A stretch of DNA of 22,567 bases, taken from IMG/VR virus record IMGVR_UViG_3300025168_000730, positions 1 to 22,567 of that record. One strand, given 5' to 3'. A program made the position numbers and the translations under genes. Under the pieces are notes generated by a model. The model searched no databases. It was not told the DNA's origin and saw only the letters and a program-made list of their open reading frames with translations. Shown here piece by piece: positions 12,659 to 20,333 of the stretch. Position 1 is the stretch's first letter; the number at the start of each line of letters is the position of its first letter. This stretch comes from a virus.

Positions 12659-14986
12659 TCAGGCAATTGGAAGTCTAGCGTTTCCAGTTAGTGTGTAGTT
12701 CTCATCAATATATTTAATTGTTGTCTCAGCAATTTTATTTCTCCCGGCACTGTCCAAGTAGAGTTCTACTTTAATTGGTTGTTCGTTTCCACTAGCAGAG
12801 GCTAGCGCCCTAGTCATTGCTCTTTCAAGCTGGGCTGGGTTTATTCCCATTTGTGACGCCATAGCAGCCATTTGTGCGTGGGGGTCCATACCTCCTGTCA
12901 TCGCCGGGGCTGCTGCGGGGCTGCTAGACTCAAAGGCACCGGCATCTCGCGCCAAAAGAGCCGCGTCTATTCCCAAACTTGCGGCTGTGCCTGCTCCGGG
13001 TACCATTCCGGCTGCGCCAGATGCCACTTCCATTCCTGCTCCAGTAAAGTCTCCATCAAAAATGCGTGATCCAGCAAACCCAAGAGATGCTAGCAATCCG
13101 ATAACTGGTATTTTTTTAATAAATGATTTGCCCAGACCTTTTCCTAAACCTTTTCCTAAGCCTTTTCCTGCACTCTTTTTAGAGAGTGCTAAACTTTCTT
13201 CAACCGCGCCGGGAGGCAGAGGTGGGGGCTTTGTACCAAACATTTTGCCCCTACCGAGAATGGCATCCCCGCCTGAGCCTCTAGATGACTGTCTTCCAAT
13301 ACCACCACCTAGCGCACCTAGCGTTGCTTTTCCAAGCTTTCGAGTCAATAGTGCTCCAGCGGTGGCGATACCCCCGCCGGCTAAAAGCGCTAGAAGCGTT
13401 GGCATCATTCCGTCTTCTGATGATGTTGCTTTAACGGCACCTTGCGATGCGATCTTCATTGCTTCTGCGAGATCATTAACGCCTGTTGTTAGGTTTTCAA
13501 AGACTGCTTGTTGATCTTTTAGTGAGTCAGTAGCTTGGCTAGACATTTCTCCTAGTGTTTTCTGTTCGCCTGTAAATATTGATGCCGCATCTGCTCCGTC
13601 GCCAAGGATAGCCCTAACTTTACCAACCTCAAGACCAAATGCGTTGGCAGCGAATCTCTGCTCAAAGAAGCCAAGTTGATTAAAGTCTTTGCCTGATTTT
13701 GCGAATGCCTCTCTTAATAAGTTTAGTTGCGCTTCAGGACCCTCTGCCGCTGCCATTGTCAAATCAAATGCATTAACAAACGATCCACCAAGAACAGTTC
13801 CTACATCTGCCACTGCTGTAGCAGAGCCCTCGAAGGTACTTAATCTATCAGACAGAGCGAATAATGTGCCACCCATATCCTCAACATTAATGCCAAGCTT
13901 TTTAGCCATTGTTGCGGTGTTCTCGAAAATCTTTGGTGCCCTAGCGCCAAACTCACCTAATCTTGGAGATAAAGCAGCAAAAGCATTAGCCATTTCATCT
14001 GGAGCAATTCCTATTGCTGCGCCTGTTTCAACCATCTCCCTAAGAGATTCATTTGCTTGGGGAACAGACATGCCGATTTCTGAAACTAAGAAGTTAAAAT
14101 TACCAGCGGTTGTTTGGGTGGAGACGCCCAAGTTTTTCAACATCGCCGTCGTGCCACCGATTTGCTTTTGAACATCTGGCTGTAGCATACTGAATGTTGA
14201 AAAGTCTCTGTATAGCCCTGTTACAGCCTCTGCTGAATCAGAGAACAAAACGCCCTGTTCTTTGTAAGCCCGAGATGTATCTTCGACGGTCTGTGTTAGT
14301 TCGTAATTTGCTCCGGTTGAGCCTAGCACCTGTGCTTGCAAGCGATTAAAGGAAACTGTGGTCTGGAGGATGTTGTTACCCATCATCCCTAGCAAACCAA
14401 CACCGAATCTGTCACCAAATGCCTTAGCAGCAGAAGAGCCAAACTCTTTCATGCCCTTGCTGCCACCCTTGATGGCTTTTGTAATATCCCTAAATGTGCT
14501 GCCTGTATCTCTGGAGATACCTAGAAGACCACCCATTGTGTCAACAAGACCTTCTCCCAGACTGTTCGCTGCTCTCATGGATTCAAGAGTTTTCTCACGC
14601 GCTTTATTTTCTTCTTCTATTAGCTTTAATTTCTTCTTTTGCCTTTCTACCTCTTTTCTATCGCCATCGGTGAGAGCCTTATCTAGTGCTCTTGCTGCTC
14701 TGATCCTTGCATCAGCAAGTTCTTTTATTATTTCACCCTTTCTTAATTCAGCAGCAATTCCTTTCTCTATTTGTTCGAGAGATTTCTTTCGCTCATCGTT
14801 ATCCTCTTCCAACAATATTTTATATTCTCTGGCGATCTGTTCGCGTCTTGCGAGAACACTTTGTTCTTTTTCGGCAGAAGACAAAGTATCCCCTGCCAAG
14901 CGAGCACGAGTTTTTTCAAACTCAACTTGTTTAGCAAGGAGATCATTTAATTTCTCAGCATTCAGTATGTCTTGTTCATCTGCCAT
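12659..14986 (-). CDS. tail tape measure protein
   Basis: The 775-residue protein has the usual tape measure layout. Residues 1-145 are a long charged coiled coil (Lys, Glu and Arg rich). A middle region of amphipathic helices follows, rich in Ala, Gly and Thr. Two hydrophobic segments appear: LLALLAGGGIATAGALL at about 525-541 and the IPVIGLLASLGFAG to AAGMVPGAGTAASLGI area after about 620, which may enter the host membrane during DNA injection. A Gly-Lys-Gly-Leu repeat precedes the second one. The family sets tail length and forms the channel (T4 counterpart gp29, 590 aa). At about 0.15 nm per residue it would suggest a tail of roughly 110-115 nm, which is an inference. It starts ten bases after the 109-aa gene. 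Confidence 0.9.
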   Translation of the reverse strand: MADEQDILNAEKLNDLLAKQVEFEKTRARLAGDTLSSAEKEQSVLARREQIAREYKILLEEDNDERKKSLEQIEKGIAAELRKGEIIKELADARIRAARALDKALTDGDRKEVERQKKKLKLIEEENKAREKTLESMRAANSLGEGLVDTMGGLLGISRDTGSTFRDITKAIKGGSKGMKEFGSSAAKAFGDRFGVGLLGMMGNNILQTTVSFNRLQAQVLGSTGANYELTQTVEDTSRAYKEQGVLFSDSAEAVTGLYRDFSTFSMLQPDVQKQIGGTTAMLKNLGVSTQTTAGNFNFLVSEIGMSVPQANESLREMVETGAAIGIAPDEMANAFAALSPRLGEFGARAPKIFENTATMAKKLGINVEDMGGTLFALSDRLSTFEGSATAVADVGTVLGGSFVNAFDLTMAAAEGPEAQLNLLREAFAKSGKDFNQLGFFEQRFAANAFGLEVGKVRAILGDGADAASIFTGEQKTLGEMSSQATDSLKDQQAVFENLTTGVNDLAEAMKIASQGAVKATSSEDGMMPTLLALLAGGGIATAGALLTRKLGKATLGALGGGIGRQSSRGSGGDAILGRGKMFGTKPPPLPPGAVEESLALSKKSAGKGLGKGLGKGLGKSFIKKIPVIGLLASLGFAGSRIFDGDFTGAGMEVASGAAGMVPGAGTAASLGIDAALLARDAGAFESSSPAAAPAMTGGMDPHAQMAAMASQMGINPAQLERAMTRALASASGNEQPIKVELYLDSAGRNKIAETTIKYIDENYTLTGNARLPIA
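13137..13172 (-). repeat. three tandem 12-bp units coding Gly-Lys-Gly-Leu in the tape measure
   Basis: The plus strand reads CCTTTTCCTAAA, CCTTTTCCTAAG, CCTTTTCCTGCA in tandem, differing only at the unit ends. On the coding strand they give repeated Gly-Lys-Gly-Leu just before the second hydrophobic segment of the tape measure. Confidence 0.9.
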
Positions 14987-14996
14987 AGTTTATTCT

Positions 14997-15326
14997 CTAT
15001 TTGAAAGGCCACTTGATGCCTGTTGATCTTTCAAAATTAGCAACTGCCCTTTCTAGTTTGTGTCTATTGCCTAGGGTTCTTGGGTCTGTAAGACCGTATT
15101 TTTCAAAAGCACTTAAGTATCTTCTTTCGTTTCCCAATGCTCTGGCGAAAGAGGATACCTGCTGTGATGTTCCTCTCACTTTACCTGAGATAGGATTACC
15201 GCCAAACATTTGACCTAGGATGTATTCCAGTTGAAAGCCTAACGCTCTCAAATATCCCTCGTCAATTGTCTCTGGGTTTAAGTTTATATCGTATTTGACT
15301 AATTCATTGTCATTTGAGTTGGACAT
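14997..15326 (-). CDS. small tail-cluster protein, unknown
   Basis: The 109-residue protein is helical and basic toward its end, with RSTGIKWPF at the C-terminus and GLTDPRTLGNRHKLERAVANFE before it. No signal peptide, membrane helix or catalytic motif is seen, and I do not recognise the family. It starts at ATG 15324-15326 behind a strong GGAGG, 36 bases after the terminator of the gp26-like unit, and ends ten bases before the tape measure start. It is therefore the first gene of a new transcription unit that carries the tape measure. A role in tape measure assembly is possible by position only. Confidence 0.75.
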   Translation of the reverse strand: MSNSNDNELVKYDINLNPETIDEGYLRALGFQLEYILGQMFGGNPISGKVRGTSQQVSSFARALGNERRYLSAFEKYGLTDPRTLGNRHKLERAVANFERSTGIKWPFK

Positions 15327-15363
15327 AATAAAGATCCTCCGTTAATAAATAGTAAATGGTCCC

Positions 15364-15400
15364 AAAAAACAAAAACCAAAAAGCGTATTGCTTTCTGGTT
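15364..15400 (-). terminator. intrinsic terminator after the gp26-like/frameshift unit
   Basis: On the minus strand an 11-base arm (15400-15390, AACCAGAAAGC) pairs with 15384-15374 (GCTTTTTGGTT) with one G-U pair and a five-base loop. TTTGTTTTTT follows (15373-15364). It begins one base after the stop of the extension frame. Confidence 0.88.
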
Positions 15401-15401
15401 C

Positions 15402-15671
15402 TTATCTGCCTTTCTTCATAGATTTCTCTATTTCTTGTCTTTCGTTATCGAATTGCTTTTGTAATCTTCTTAAAAACCATCTCCTTACTTGAATTGGTAA
15501 GTTGTATGATTCGAAGAAGCTCCAGCCACCATGGTGCTTGAGATTGAAGAGTTCCTCATAAACACTTTCGATATATTCATCACTTAGGCCAAAAAAAGTC
15601 AGAGGTAAACGGTACCTCCATTTCTTGCTCGTAGCTGCAAGAATAGCATGTAAACTGCTGGGCAAGGTCAA
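15402..15671 (-). CDS. C-terminal extension frame of the gp26-like gene, probably reached by frameshift
   Basis: This open frame overlaps the end of the gp26-like gene by 92 bases. Its first possible start is TTG at 15669-15671, with no ribosome-binding site at proper spacing that I can see, and the only ATG lies near its end, so independent initiation looks poor. The part beyond the overlap, 62 residues, reads GLSDEYIESVYEELF, then WSFFESYNLPIQVRRWFLRRL, the helix-Pro-Arg/Trp pattern seen in C-terminal extensions of frameshifted tail assembly chaperones and in gp51-like proteins. Joined at the seven-T run the product would be about 345-346 residues. Alternatives are a separate gp51-like gene with a weak start, or an extra T introduced by sequencing that breaks one longer gene. 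Confidence 0.65.
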   Translation of the reverse strand: MTLPSSLHAILAATSKKWRYRLPLTFFGLSDEYIESVYEELFNLKHHGGWSFFESYNLPIQVRRWFLRRLQKQFDNERQEIEKSMKKGR

Positions 15672-16440
15672 CAGATGGCATTAGCTTGGCGTATGAAGAT
15701 CGAACAAACCTAGCATCCATTGCTGGCATACTTTCCACATAAGAATTAATGTGTGACCGATCCGAATTACCATTAACGGAAACCATATAGCTCATCATGA
15801 CGTCTGTTAATCCAAGCTCAGGGAGACCATTTTTTTGTCTCATCTTGTTTGTTTTGGCAATGCTTTCCTCATCATAGCCAGTAGATGGCTTGATTTCAAC
15901 GGATGCTTTGGTTTTCGGGGCGCTTATTAAAAACGTTCCATTATTTGTTTGCTCATATTCTAAGCCAGAAATCTCCGGTGTTGTGATAGCACAAGATTCG
16001 ATTAAGTCAAAGGAGAAATCATTTACATCACCACAAGAGGGGCAAGCTACCTTTGTCTCATACTCTGACCCGTAGCCCGTAATTCTCGTAGCAACAAGAA
16101 CTGCGCTCTTATCTCCGCCTAAAAGTGAGGAAACTGTGATATTCTTATCGATAATGACACTCTCTAATAACTTATCCAGAACAATGCCTTTCTGGATATA
16201 TGATTTATTAACCAAGATGTCCTCATCCCTAGCGGTCATATGCCTAATTTCTAATGTTTCTTTGTTATGGAGAGGATGCGACTCTGGGTAGAACTTACCC
16301 TTGGAAGGTAAATCGACAAGCTCAGTCGGTGCAACAAACTGCATTGGTGTTTGTTGTTGTTGGTTTGAAACAACAGCACCTGTCGCATCGGATCCGCTAT
16401 TGCTAGCCCCGAGTCGATCTGAATTGTTTCTGGTTGACAT
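15580..16440 (-). CDS. gp26: gp26-like baseplate hub assembly / tail assembly protein
   Basis: The 286-residue protein has the conserved N-terminal motif of the T4 gp26 family, LVDLPSKGKFYPESHPL (residues 41-57) followed by IRHMTARDEDIL (65-76). Two Cys pairs, CPSC at 133-136 and CYSC at 265-268, can form a zinc ribbon split across the protein. The first 35 residues are Ser/Asn/Gln rich and probably disordered. It lies between the tube gene and the tape measure region, where tail assembly chaperones are usual. The ATG at 16438-16440 has GAGG upstream and its own promoter. The chain ends SDFFWPK three codons after a TTT TTT T run where a second frame takes over. gp26 assists hub assembly in T4; whether it acts as tape measure chaperone here is inference. 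Confidence 0.8.
   Translation of the reverse strand: MSTRNNSDRLGASNSGSDATGAVVSNQQQQTPMQFVAPTELVDLPSKGKFYPESHPLHNKETLEIRHMTARDEDILVNKSYIQKGIVLDKLLESVIIDKNITVSSLLGGDKSAVLVATRITGYGSEYETKVACPSCGDVNDFSFDLIESCAITTPEISGLEYEQTNNGTFLISAPKTKASVEIKPSTGYDEESIAKTNKMRQKNGLPELGLTDVMMSYMVSVNGNSDRSHINSYVESMPAMDARFVRSSYAKLMPSVDLAQQFTCYSCSYEQEMEVPFTSDFFWPK
15591..15597 (-). promoter_or_regulatory. putative +1 or -2 ribosomal frameshift site (seven T)
   Basis: On the minus strand the gp26-like frame reads GAC TTT TTT TGG and the extension frame reads ACT TTT TTT GGC. Moving between them requires skipping one base or slipping back two, with Phe codons able to re-pair in either case. A GGAGGT at 15619-15614 lies 16 bases upstream and could act as an internal stimulator. 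The zero-frame stop follows at 15582-15580. Confidence 0.5.
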
Positions 16441-16463
16441 TTTTGCCTCGTTGGTTTTTATTT

Positions 16464-16492
16464 ATTATAATGTAGATTTTAAACTTTGTTAA
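16464..16492 (-). promoter_or_regulatory. sigma70-type promoter for the gp26-like gene
   Basis: On the minus strand TTAACA (16492-16487, 5 of 6 to consensus) is followed by 17 bases and TATAAT (16469-16464, full match). It lies in the 57-base gap between the tail tube gene and the gp26-like gene. Confidence 0.7.
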
Positions 16493-16497
16493 GTATT

Positions 16498-17112
16498 TTA
16501 TACGGCATTATTCTTAAGAGAGTTATAGCCATCGTTAATAGACTTTCCTTGAGTTGTCTTAACTGAACCGGCTTGGATTGGCAGTTTTGCTCCACCAAGT
16601 GGGATACTATTGTAGAGTGCATAGTCATAGCGAAGTTCAATATCCATTGTAAGCATATCATCGGAAGCATATTCAAAGTCTCCCATGCCAACATTCTTAA
16701 CCCAAGCATTCTTTAGGGTCCAGACTTCAACATCTTTTCCTTCAGCATTTTTTGCTTTGATCTTAACTTCTCCTAGAACCTCAACAGCTTTTTGTTTTGA
16801 GATGGATTCGTATGCCATTGGGCTTGGGACTTGATAACCACAGGCTCCAAGAATACCCATAAGATAGGCAGTAGCATCAGGATTAATTGGATCAACAGTT
16901 GTAAAGGAAACAGTCTGCCATTCAACTTTACCGGGATAGTAAAATTTGTGATTGAAGAACGTATGCTCTGACTCAGTTACATTAAAGCTAGGTCTATCGA
17001 CTCTAGTAATTACCCAAGAGTCAATCCCAGCGAGATTGAGAATAAATCTATATTTTCTTTTTGGTTCGCTGGTGATGTTAGCCCAAAATTTAGATCCGAA
17101 GTTGTCTGCCAT
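16498..17112 (-). CDS. gp19: tail tube protein (gp19-like)
   Basis: The 204-residue protein matches T4-type tail tube subunits. It has KYRFILNLAGIDSWVITRVDRPSF near the N-terminus, the YYPGKVEWQTVSFTTVDP segment with the conserved W-x2-[VI]-x-[FV] pattern, and a C-terminal WTLKNAWVKNVGMGDFEYASDDMLTMDIELRYDYA, typical of the beta-barrel that stacks into hexameric rings. T4 gp19 is 163 residues, so this is modestly longer, mostly through extra residues after 180. It forms the inner tube through which DNA passes. It lies 68 bases after the sheath gene, the same order as in T4, with AAGGA upstream of the ATG. Confidence 0.92.
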   Translation of the reverse strand: MADNFGSKFWANITSEPKRKYRFILNLAGIDSWVITRVDRPSFNVTESEHTFFNHKFYYPGKVEWQTVSFTTVDPINPDATAYLMGILGACGYQVPSPMAYESISKQKAVEVLGEVKIKAKNAEGKDVEVWTLKNAWVKNVGMGDFEYASDDMLTMDIELRYDYALYNSIPLGGAKLPIQAGSVKTTQGKSINDGYNSLKNNAV

Positions 17113-17180
17113 TGTTTAGGTTTCCTTTAAAAAGTGATTATTTAATCCCTGTTATCTATAAATAGTTTTGATATTATTTT

Positions 17181-20100
17181 TTAATCCTCAAAACCTGCAC
17201 CAGAGTTTGTGATTACAAAATCAATAGCGAAGAACTCGACAGCCTTAGTTGGCTTTAAGAAGATCTTTGCGTAGATTGTATTTCTATCAATCAAGTCTGG
17301 CGTAGTTGTTGTCTCATCCAAGACGACTTTGAAATCATCCAACCCAAAGTTGTTCTTAATATTGTCCAAGAATGGAGCAACCTGACCTGTAAATCTAGAC
17401 CAAGTTTGTTCAACATTCTGATCAAATAACAAGTTTGATGCAATTCTTGAGATTTCTTTCTTTACAAAGATCATCAACCTTCTAACGTTGATTCTATCCA
17501 ACGCAGATGGGGTGATTTGTAGAGTCTTCTGTCCGAAGATTACAATGCCCTCGTTTGGAAATGATGCGATAGGGTTGAGGTTTCTTTCGTAGAGATAATC
17601 TCTTTCGGCAGAAGTTAGACGGCTTCTAACGTTGGTCACTGGAATACCAGCGGCACCCTCTGTCAAGCCCCCTCTATTGAAGCCTGCTGGAGCGAACCAA
17701 AGCGCTGCTTTGTTCTCTGCAAAAGACATAGCTCCGAATGCTGCAATTGAAGGAGGTGCCCAAAGTTGGCGACCCGTGATTGTGTCAGAAATTCTAACCC
17801 AAGGGTAATATGCCGCACCATAACTTGTGTTAAGATTTCTAGCATCCAAGTTATCTGCCACCTCTTTAACGTGGCGTGAAACTCCACCTAATCCAGTGCC
17901 GGTTGTAATTCTCTGCTGCTCGGACTCATTGTTCTCAGAAGCTGGTATGTACCCGCCGCGAGGATCGATCAGAGCCAAGGCATCTCCACGAGATTCACAA
18001 GTCTGAAGCATATGGGTTGTTAGCCCTTCGTTTGTGATACCGGGAGCAGTCAAGATATTAGCTTCAACAAACTCTGGATCTGCGAACATATCGATTGCTT
18101 TCTTCACAGAATAGAACATAGAGTACGTTGTTGGGGCTGCGGTAGCGTGTGTCAAAGCTCTAGCGGCATTGAAAGGTTCTTTTTCTGTAATATCAAATCC
18201 ATCGAAACCACCGTACATTGGGGCTGTGAATCTGTCATATCCTTTATCAAGAACTGATTTATAAGAGCCAGTTCTAGCCGAAATCGAGTCACCTGTAGCT
18301 CTAGATCCTGAATCGTAATATACTTGAGGAATAGTTCCGCCCGGTGCCATTACCAAATCATCCAAGCTGAAGTACCAAGATGTCTTGGTTCCTGTATCTG
18401 GAGATCCACTGAACTTATTTGCCACAGGAAGTGGGTAAAGGAGGTCGTATGTGCCCTCATCGAAGGTTGAACCTCCCGCTGTTCTTGTGAACTGTGCTCC
18501 AAAGTAAGCTTCTGTCTCATCGGAAAGATCTCCAGCAGAAGCGCTCCTTCTAAGTGGTACTGTTGGAAAGTTCACTGAGCCGGTGAATGGGAATTTACCC
18601 GCTACATCTCCCAGTTCGGCGTCAACACCAATTCTTACTTCATCAGATAACGCAACGAAACCAACGCTGCGAATGTGTAATGGAATTTGAAGACCAGCCT
18701 CTACACACGCTTTCAATCCGCCAGCGGGAGCGATGCTTCCTGTGCCTTGGTTAGCAGCATTGTAGTCGGAGGAACCAGAAATCTGGAAGCTGGTATATCC
18801 GATTGGTCCTTCGACACCGAATGGAATAAGCTCTGGATCTGCCTGTGCTTGGTCAATTGCATTTGCAACTTCGACACGAACGATACTTGAACGATTTGGA
18901 TAACTTCCGTATTCGAACAAACGACGTGCGTTAGTATCCCACTGGTGGTATCTATCACCAATTTGCTTGGAGATGTAATTCGCTGAGTTTGGGTCTAAAC
19001 TAAGATTAGTAAACTTCTCAACGTATTTTTTTGCATTGTCAAGATCTTTAATATCGCGGATTGCAATGCTGAAAGATCCGTAAGGGGTGTTATCATTTTT
19101 GCTGTATTTGATATCTTCAACAGAAATCTTGTAGTTTCTGTGAATTTCTTGACCAGATGTTAATCCGTGGAATTTAAACAATCTTGTGACTGTTGCAAGG
19201 TTCTCTGGATTGAATGGCGGGTCGAGTGTGTTCCCGGCTAGTTCGTGGGTTCCTGCCGTGTTTCTCAAATCCTGCGAGAAAAACCAACCAGACTGCGCTG
19301 CTTGTGTAGCAAATTTGAAATTGCTACCATCAGTAACATCCATTCCGGCTCTTCCCAACCTAAGTATAACCCCATATGAGTTGGAGCCTGTGATAGTATC
19401 AGCTACTGCTCTTTCATAAGTTTGACCAAGGAAGAAATTCTTCTTTTTAGCCGAGGTGGTATCAACAAGGGCACTATTTGTCAAAGTTGGATTAGTGTTG
19501 AGAACCTTTCTGATGTAATTAGAATCAGTTCTGGAAAAGCTGATTGTCGTTTCTTCCGTTAGGGTTCCGGCTCCATCTGTTATATCGTATGCGCCGATGG
19601 TGTAAGTATACTTGCCAACTGAATTGATCAAAGCACTAGATCCCGTTGTGGATCCCATGTTTTGATTATCGAATTCTTTCGTCGTATCAAATCCACGAAT
19701 TGTACCCGACAGCGTAAGCATCGAGCCGGTTGTGTAAAGAACTGCTGCCAATGTACCCGTTGTTGACTTTTCATCCCCGCCGTCTACTACCTGAACGGCT
19801 CCAGAGTTGAACAAGAACAAACCATAAGCCCCGCCACCCATTTGATCTTGCGCCAAGGCTGGAGAAGATGGTCCGGGGAATGCTAAATTCCAACCGGCTT
19901 TTCCGTCCTGTGTGTCAGCGTTGTCTGGATGCTGGTCGCCAAGTAGTCTTATGAATGTCAAAGGAGTGCTATTCTTAAGCCATGCTTGAGCGGCGTAGGC
20001 AGCAAATGTCGGTGCCGTAGGTATTCCTCCACGCCAAAGGTCGCTTTTCTCTTCGCCCCCTACTGGATCTCCAAAGATTGTTACGAACTCTGAGAAGGAA

Positions 20101-20249
20101 TCAACTCTAACAGGTTGGAAAGCGGGTCCTCTTCTAGTACGCCCAATAACCAATGGTCCAATTGCCACTGGTGACTTGGGGACTTGGGAGTTGTCGATCT
20201 CTTCGATGAACACTCCGGGGGAAACAAATTTGAAATCTTTTGCCGACAT
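17181..20249 (-). CDS. gp18: tail sheath protein (gp18-like), enlarged
   Basis: The N-terminus SPGVFIEEIDNSQVPKSPVA to GPLVIGRTRRGPAFQPV is the typical start of contractile sheath proteins. The last 170 residues carry the conserved sheath core: LTSAERDYLYERNLNPIASF, IVIFGQKTLQITPSALDRINVRRL and AKIFLKPTKAVEFFAIDF. At 1022 residues it is far longer than T4 gp18 (659). The extra length lies in the central region, about residues 130-700, rich in Gly, Ser and Thr and likely surface-exposed beta domains. The sheath surrounds the tube and contracts on infection. AAGGAG lies eight bases before the ATG at 20247-20249. It is preceded by an 84-base gap that should hold its promoter. Confidence 0.93.
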   Translation of the reverse strand: MSAKDFKFVSPGVFIEEIDNSQVPKSPVAIGPLVIGRTRRGPAFQPVRVDSFSEFVTIFGDPVGGEEKSDLWRGGIPTAPTFAAYAAQAWLKNSTPLTFIRLLGDQHPDNADTQDGKAGWNLAFPGPSSPALAQDQMGGGAYGLFLFNSGAVQVVDGGDEKSTTGTLAAVLYTTGSMLTLSGTIRGFDTTKEFDNQNMGSTTGSSALINSVGKYTYTIGAYDITDGAGTLTEETTISFSRTDSNYIRKVLNTNPTLTNSALVDTTSAKKKNFFLGQTYERAVADTITGSNSYGVILRLGRAGMDVTDGSNFKFATQAAQSGWFFSQDLRNTAGTHELAGNTLDPPFNPENLATVTRLFKFHGLTSGQEIHRNYKISVEDIKYSKNDNTPYGSFSIAIRDIKDLDNAKKYVEKFTNLSLDPNSANYISKQIGDRYHQWDTNARRLFEYGSYPNRSSIVRVEVANAIDQAQADPELIPFGVEGPIGYTSFQISGSSDYNAANQGTGSIAPAGGLKACVEAGLQIPLHIRSVGFVALSDEVRIGVDAELGDVAGKFPFTGSVNFPTVPLRRSASAGDLSDETEAYFGAQFTRTAGGSTFDEGTYDLLYPLPVANKFSGSPDTGTKTSWYFSLDDLVMAPGGTIPQVYYDSGSRATGDSISARTGSYKSVLDKGYDRFTAPMYGGFDGFDITEKEPFNAARALTHATAAPTTYSMFYSVKKAIDMFADPEFVEANILTAPGITNEGLTTHMLQTCESRGDALALIDPRGGYIPASENNESEQQRITTGTGLGGVSRHVKEVADNLDARNLNTSYGAAYYPWVRISDTITGRQLWAPPSIAAFGAMSFAENKAALWFAPAGFNRGGLTEGAAGIPVTNVRSRLTSAERDYLYERNLNPIASFPNEGIVIFGQKTLQITPSALDRINVRRLMIFVKKEISRIASNLLFDQNVEQTWSRFTGQVAPFLDNIKNNFGLDDFKVVLDETTTTPDLIDRNTIYAKIFLKPTKAVEFFAIDFVITNSGAGFED

Positions 20250-20269
20250 TATAGCTATCTCCTTTTACC

Positions 20270-20286
20270 CGTCTATTTTTAAGACG
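20270..20286 (-). other. small leader hairpin upstream of the sheath gene
   Basis: On the minus strand CGTCT (20286-20282... read as CGTCT) pairs with AGACG (20274-20270) across a seven-base A/T loop. It sits just before the AAGGAG ribosome-binding site of the sheath gene and leaves that site free. There is no T run, so it is not a terminator. Five base pairs could be chance. Confidence 0.3.
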
Positions 20287-20333
20287 ATATTATTTCTTTA
20301 GTAAATAGTGTTTTGTTTTTAGAAAGTCCAAAA

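Noticed and set aside
12987-15026. Long plus-strand open frames opposite the tape measure gene (175, 160 and 222 codons)
   Set aside because: They mirror the Ala/Gly-rich and Lys/Glu-rich coding strand, giving Pro/Ser/Leu-rich translations with no recognisable motif or ribosome-binding site; everything else in the window is on the minus strand.
17157-17166. TATAAATA on the plus strand, identical to the T4 late promoter core
   Set aside because: In this orientation it would read into the antisense strand of the sheath gene. It overlaps the ACTATTTA motif on the coding strand, which is reported instead as a tentative element.
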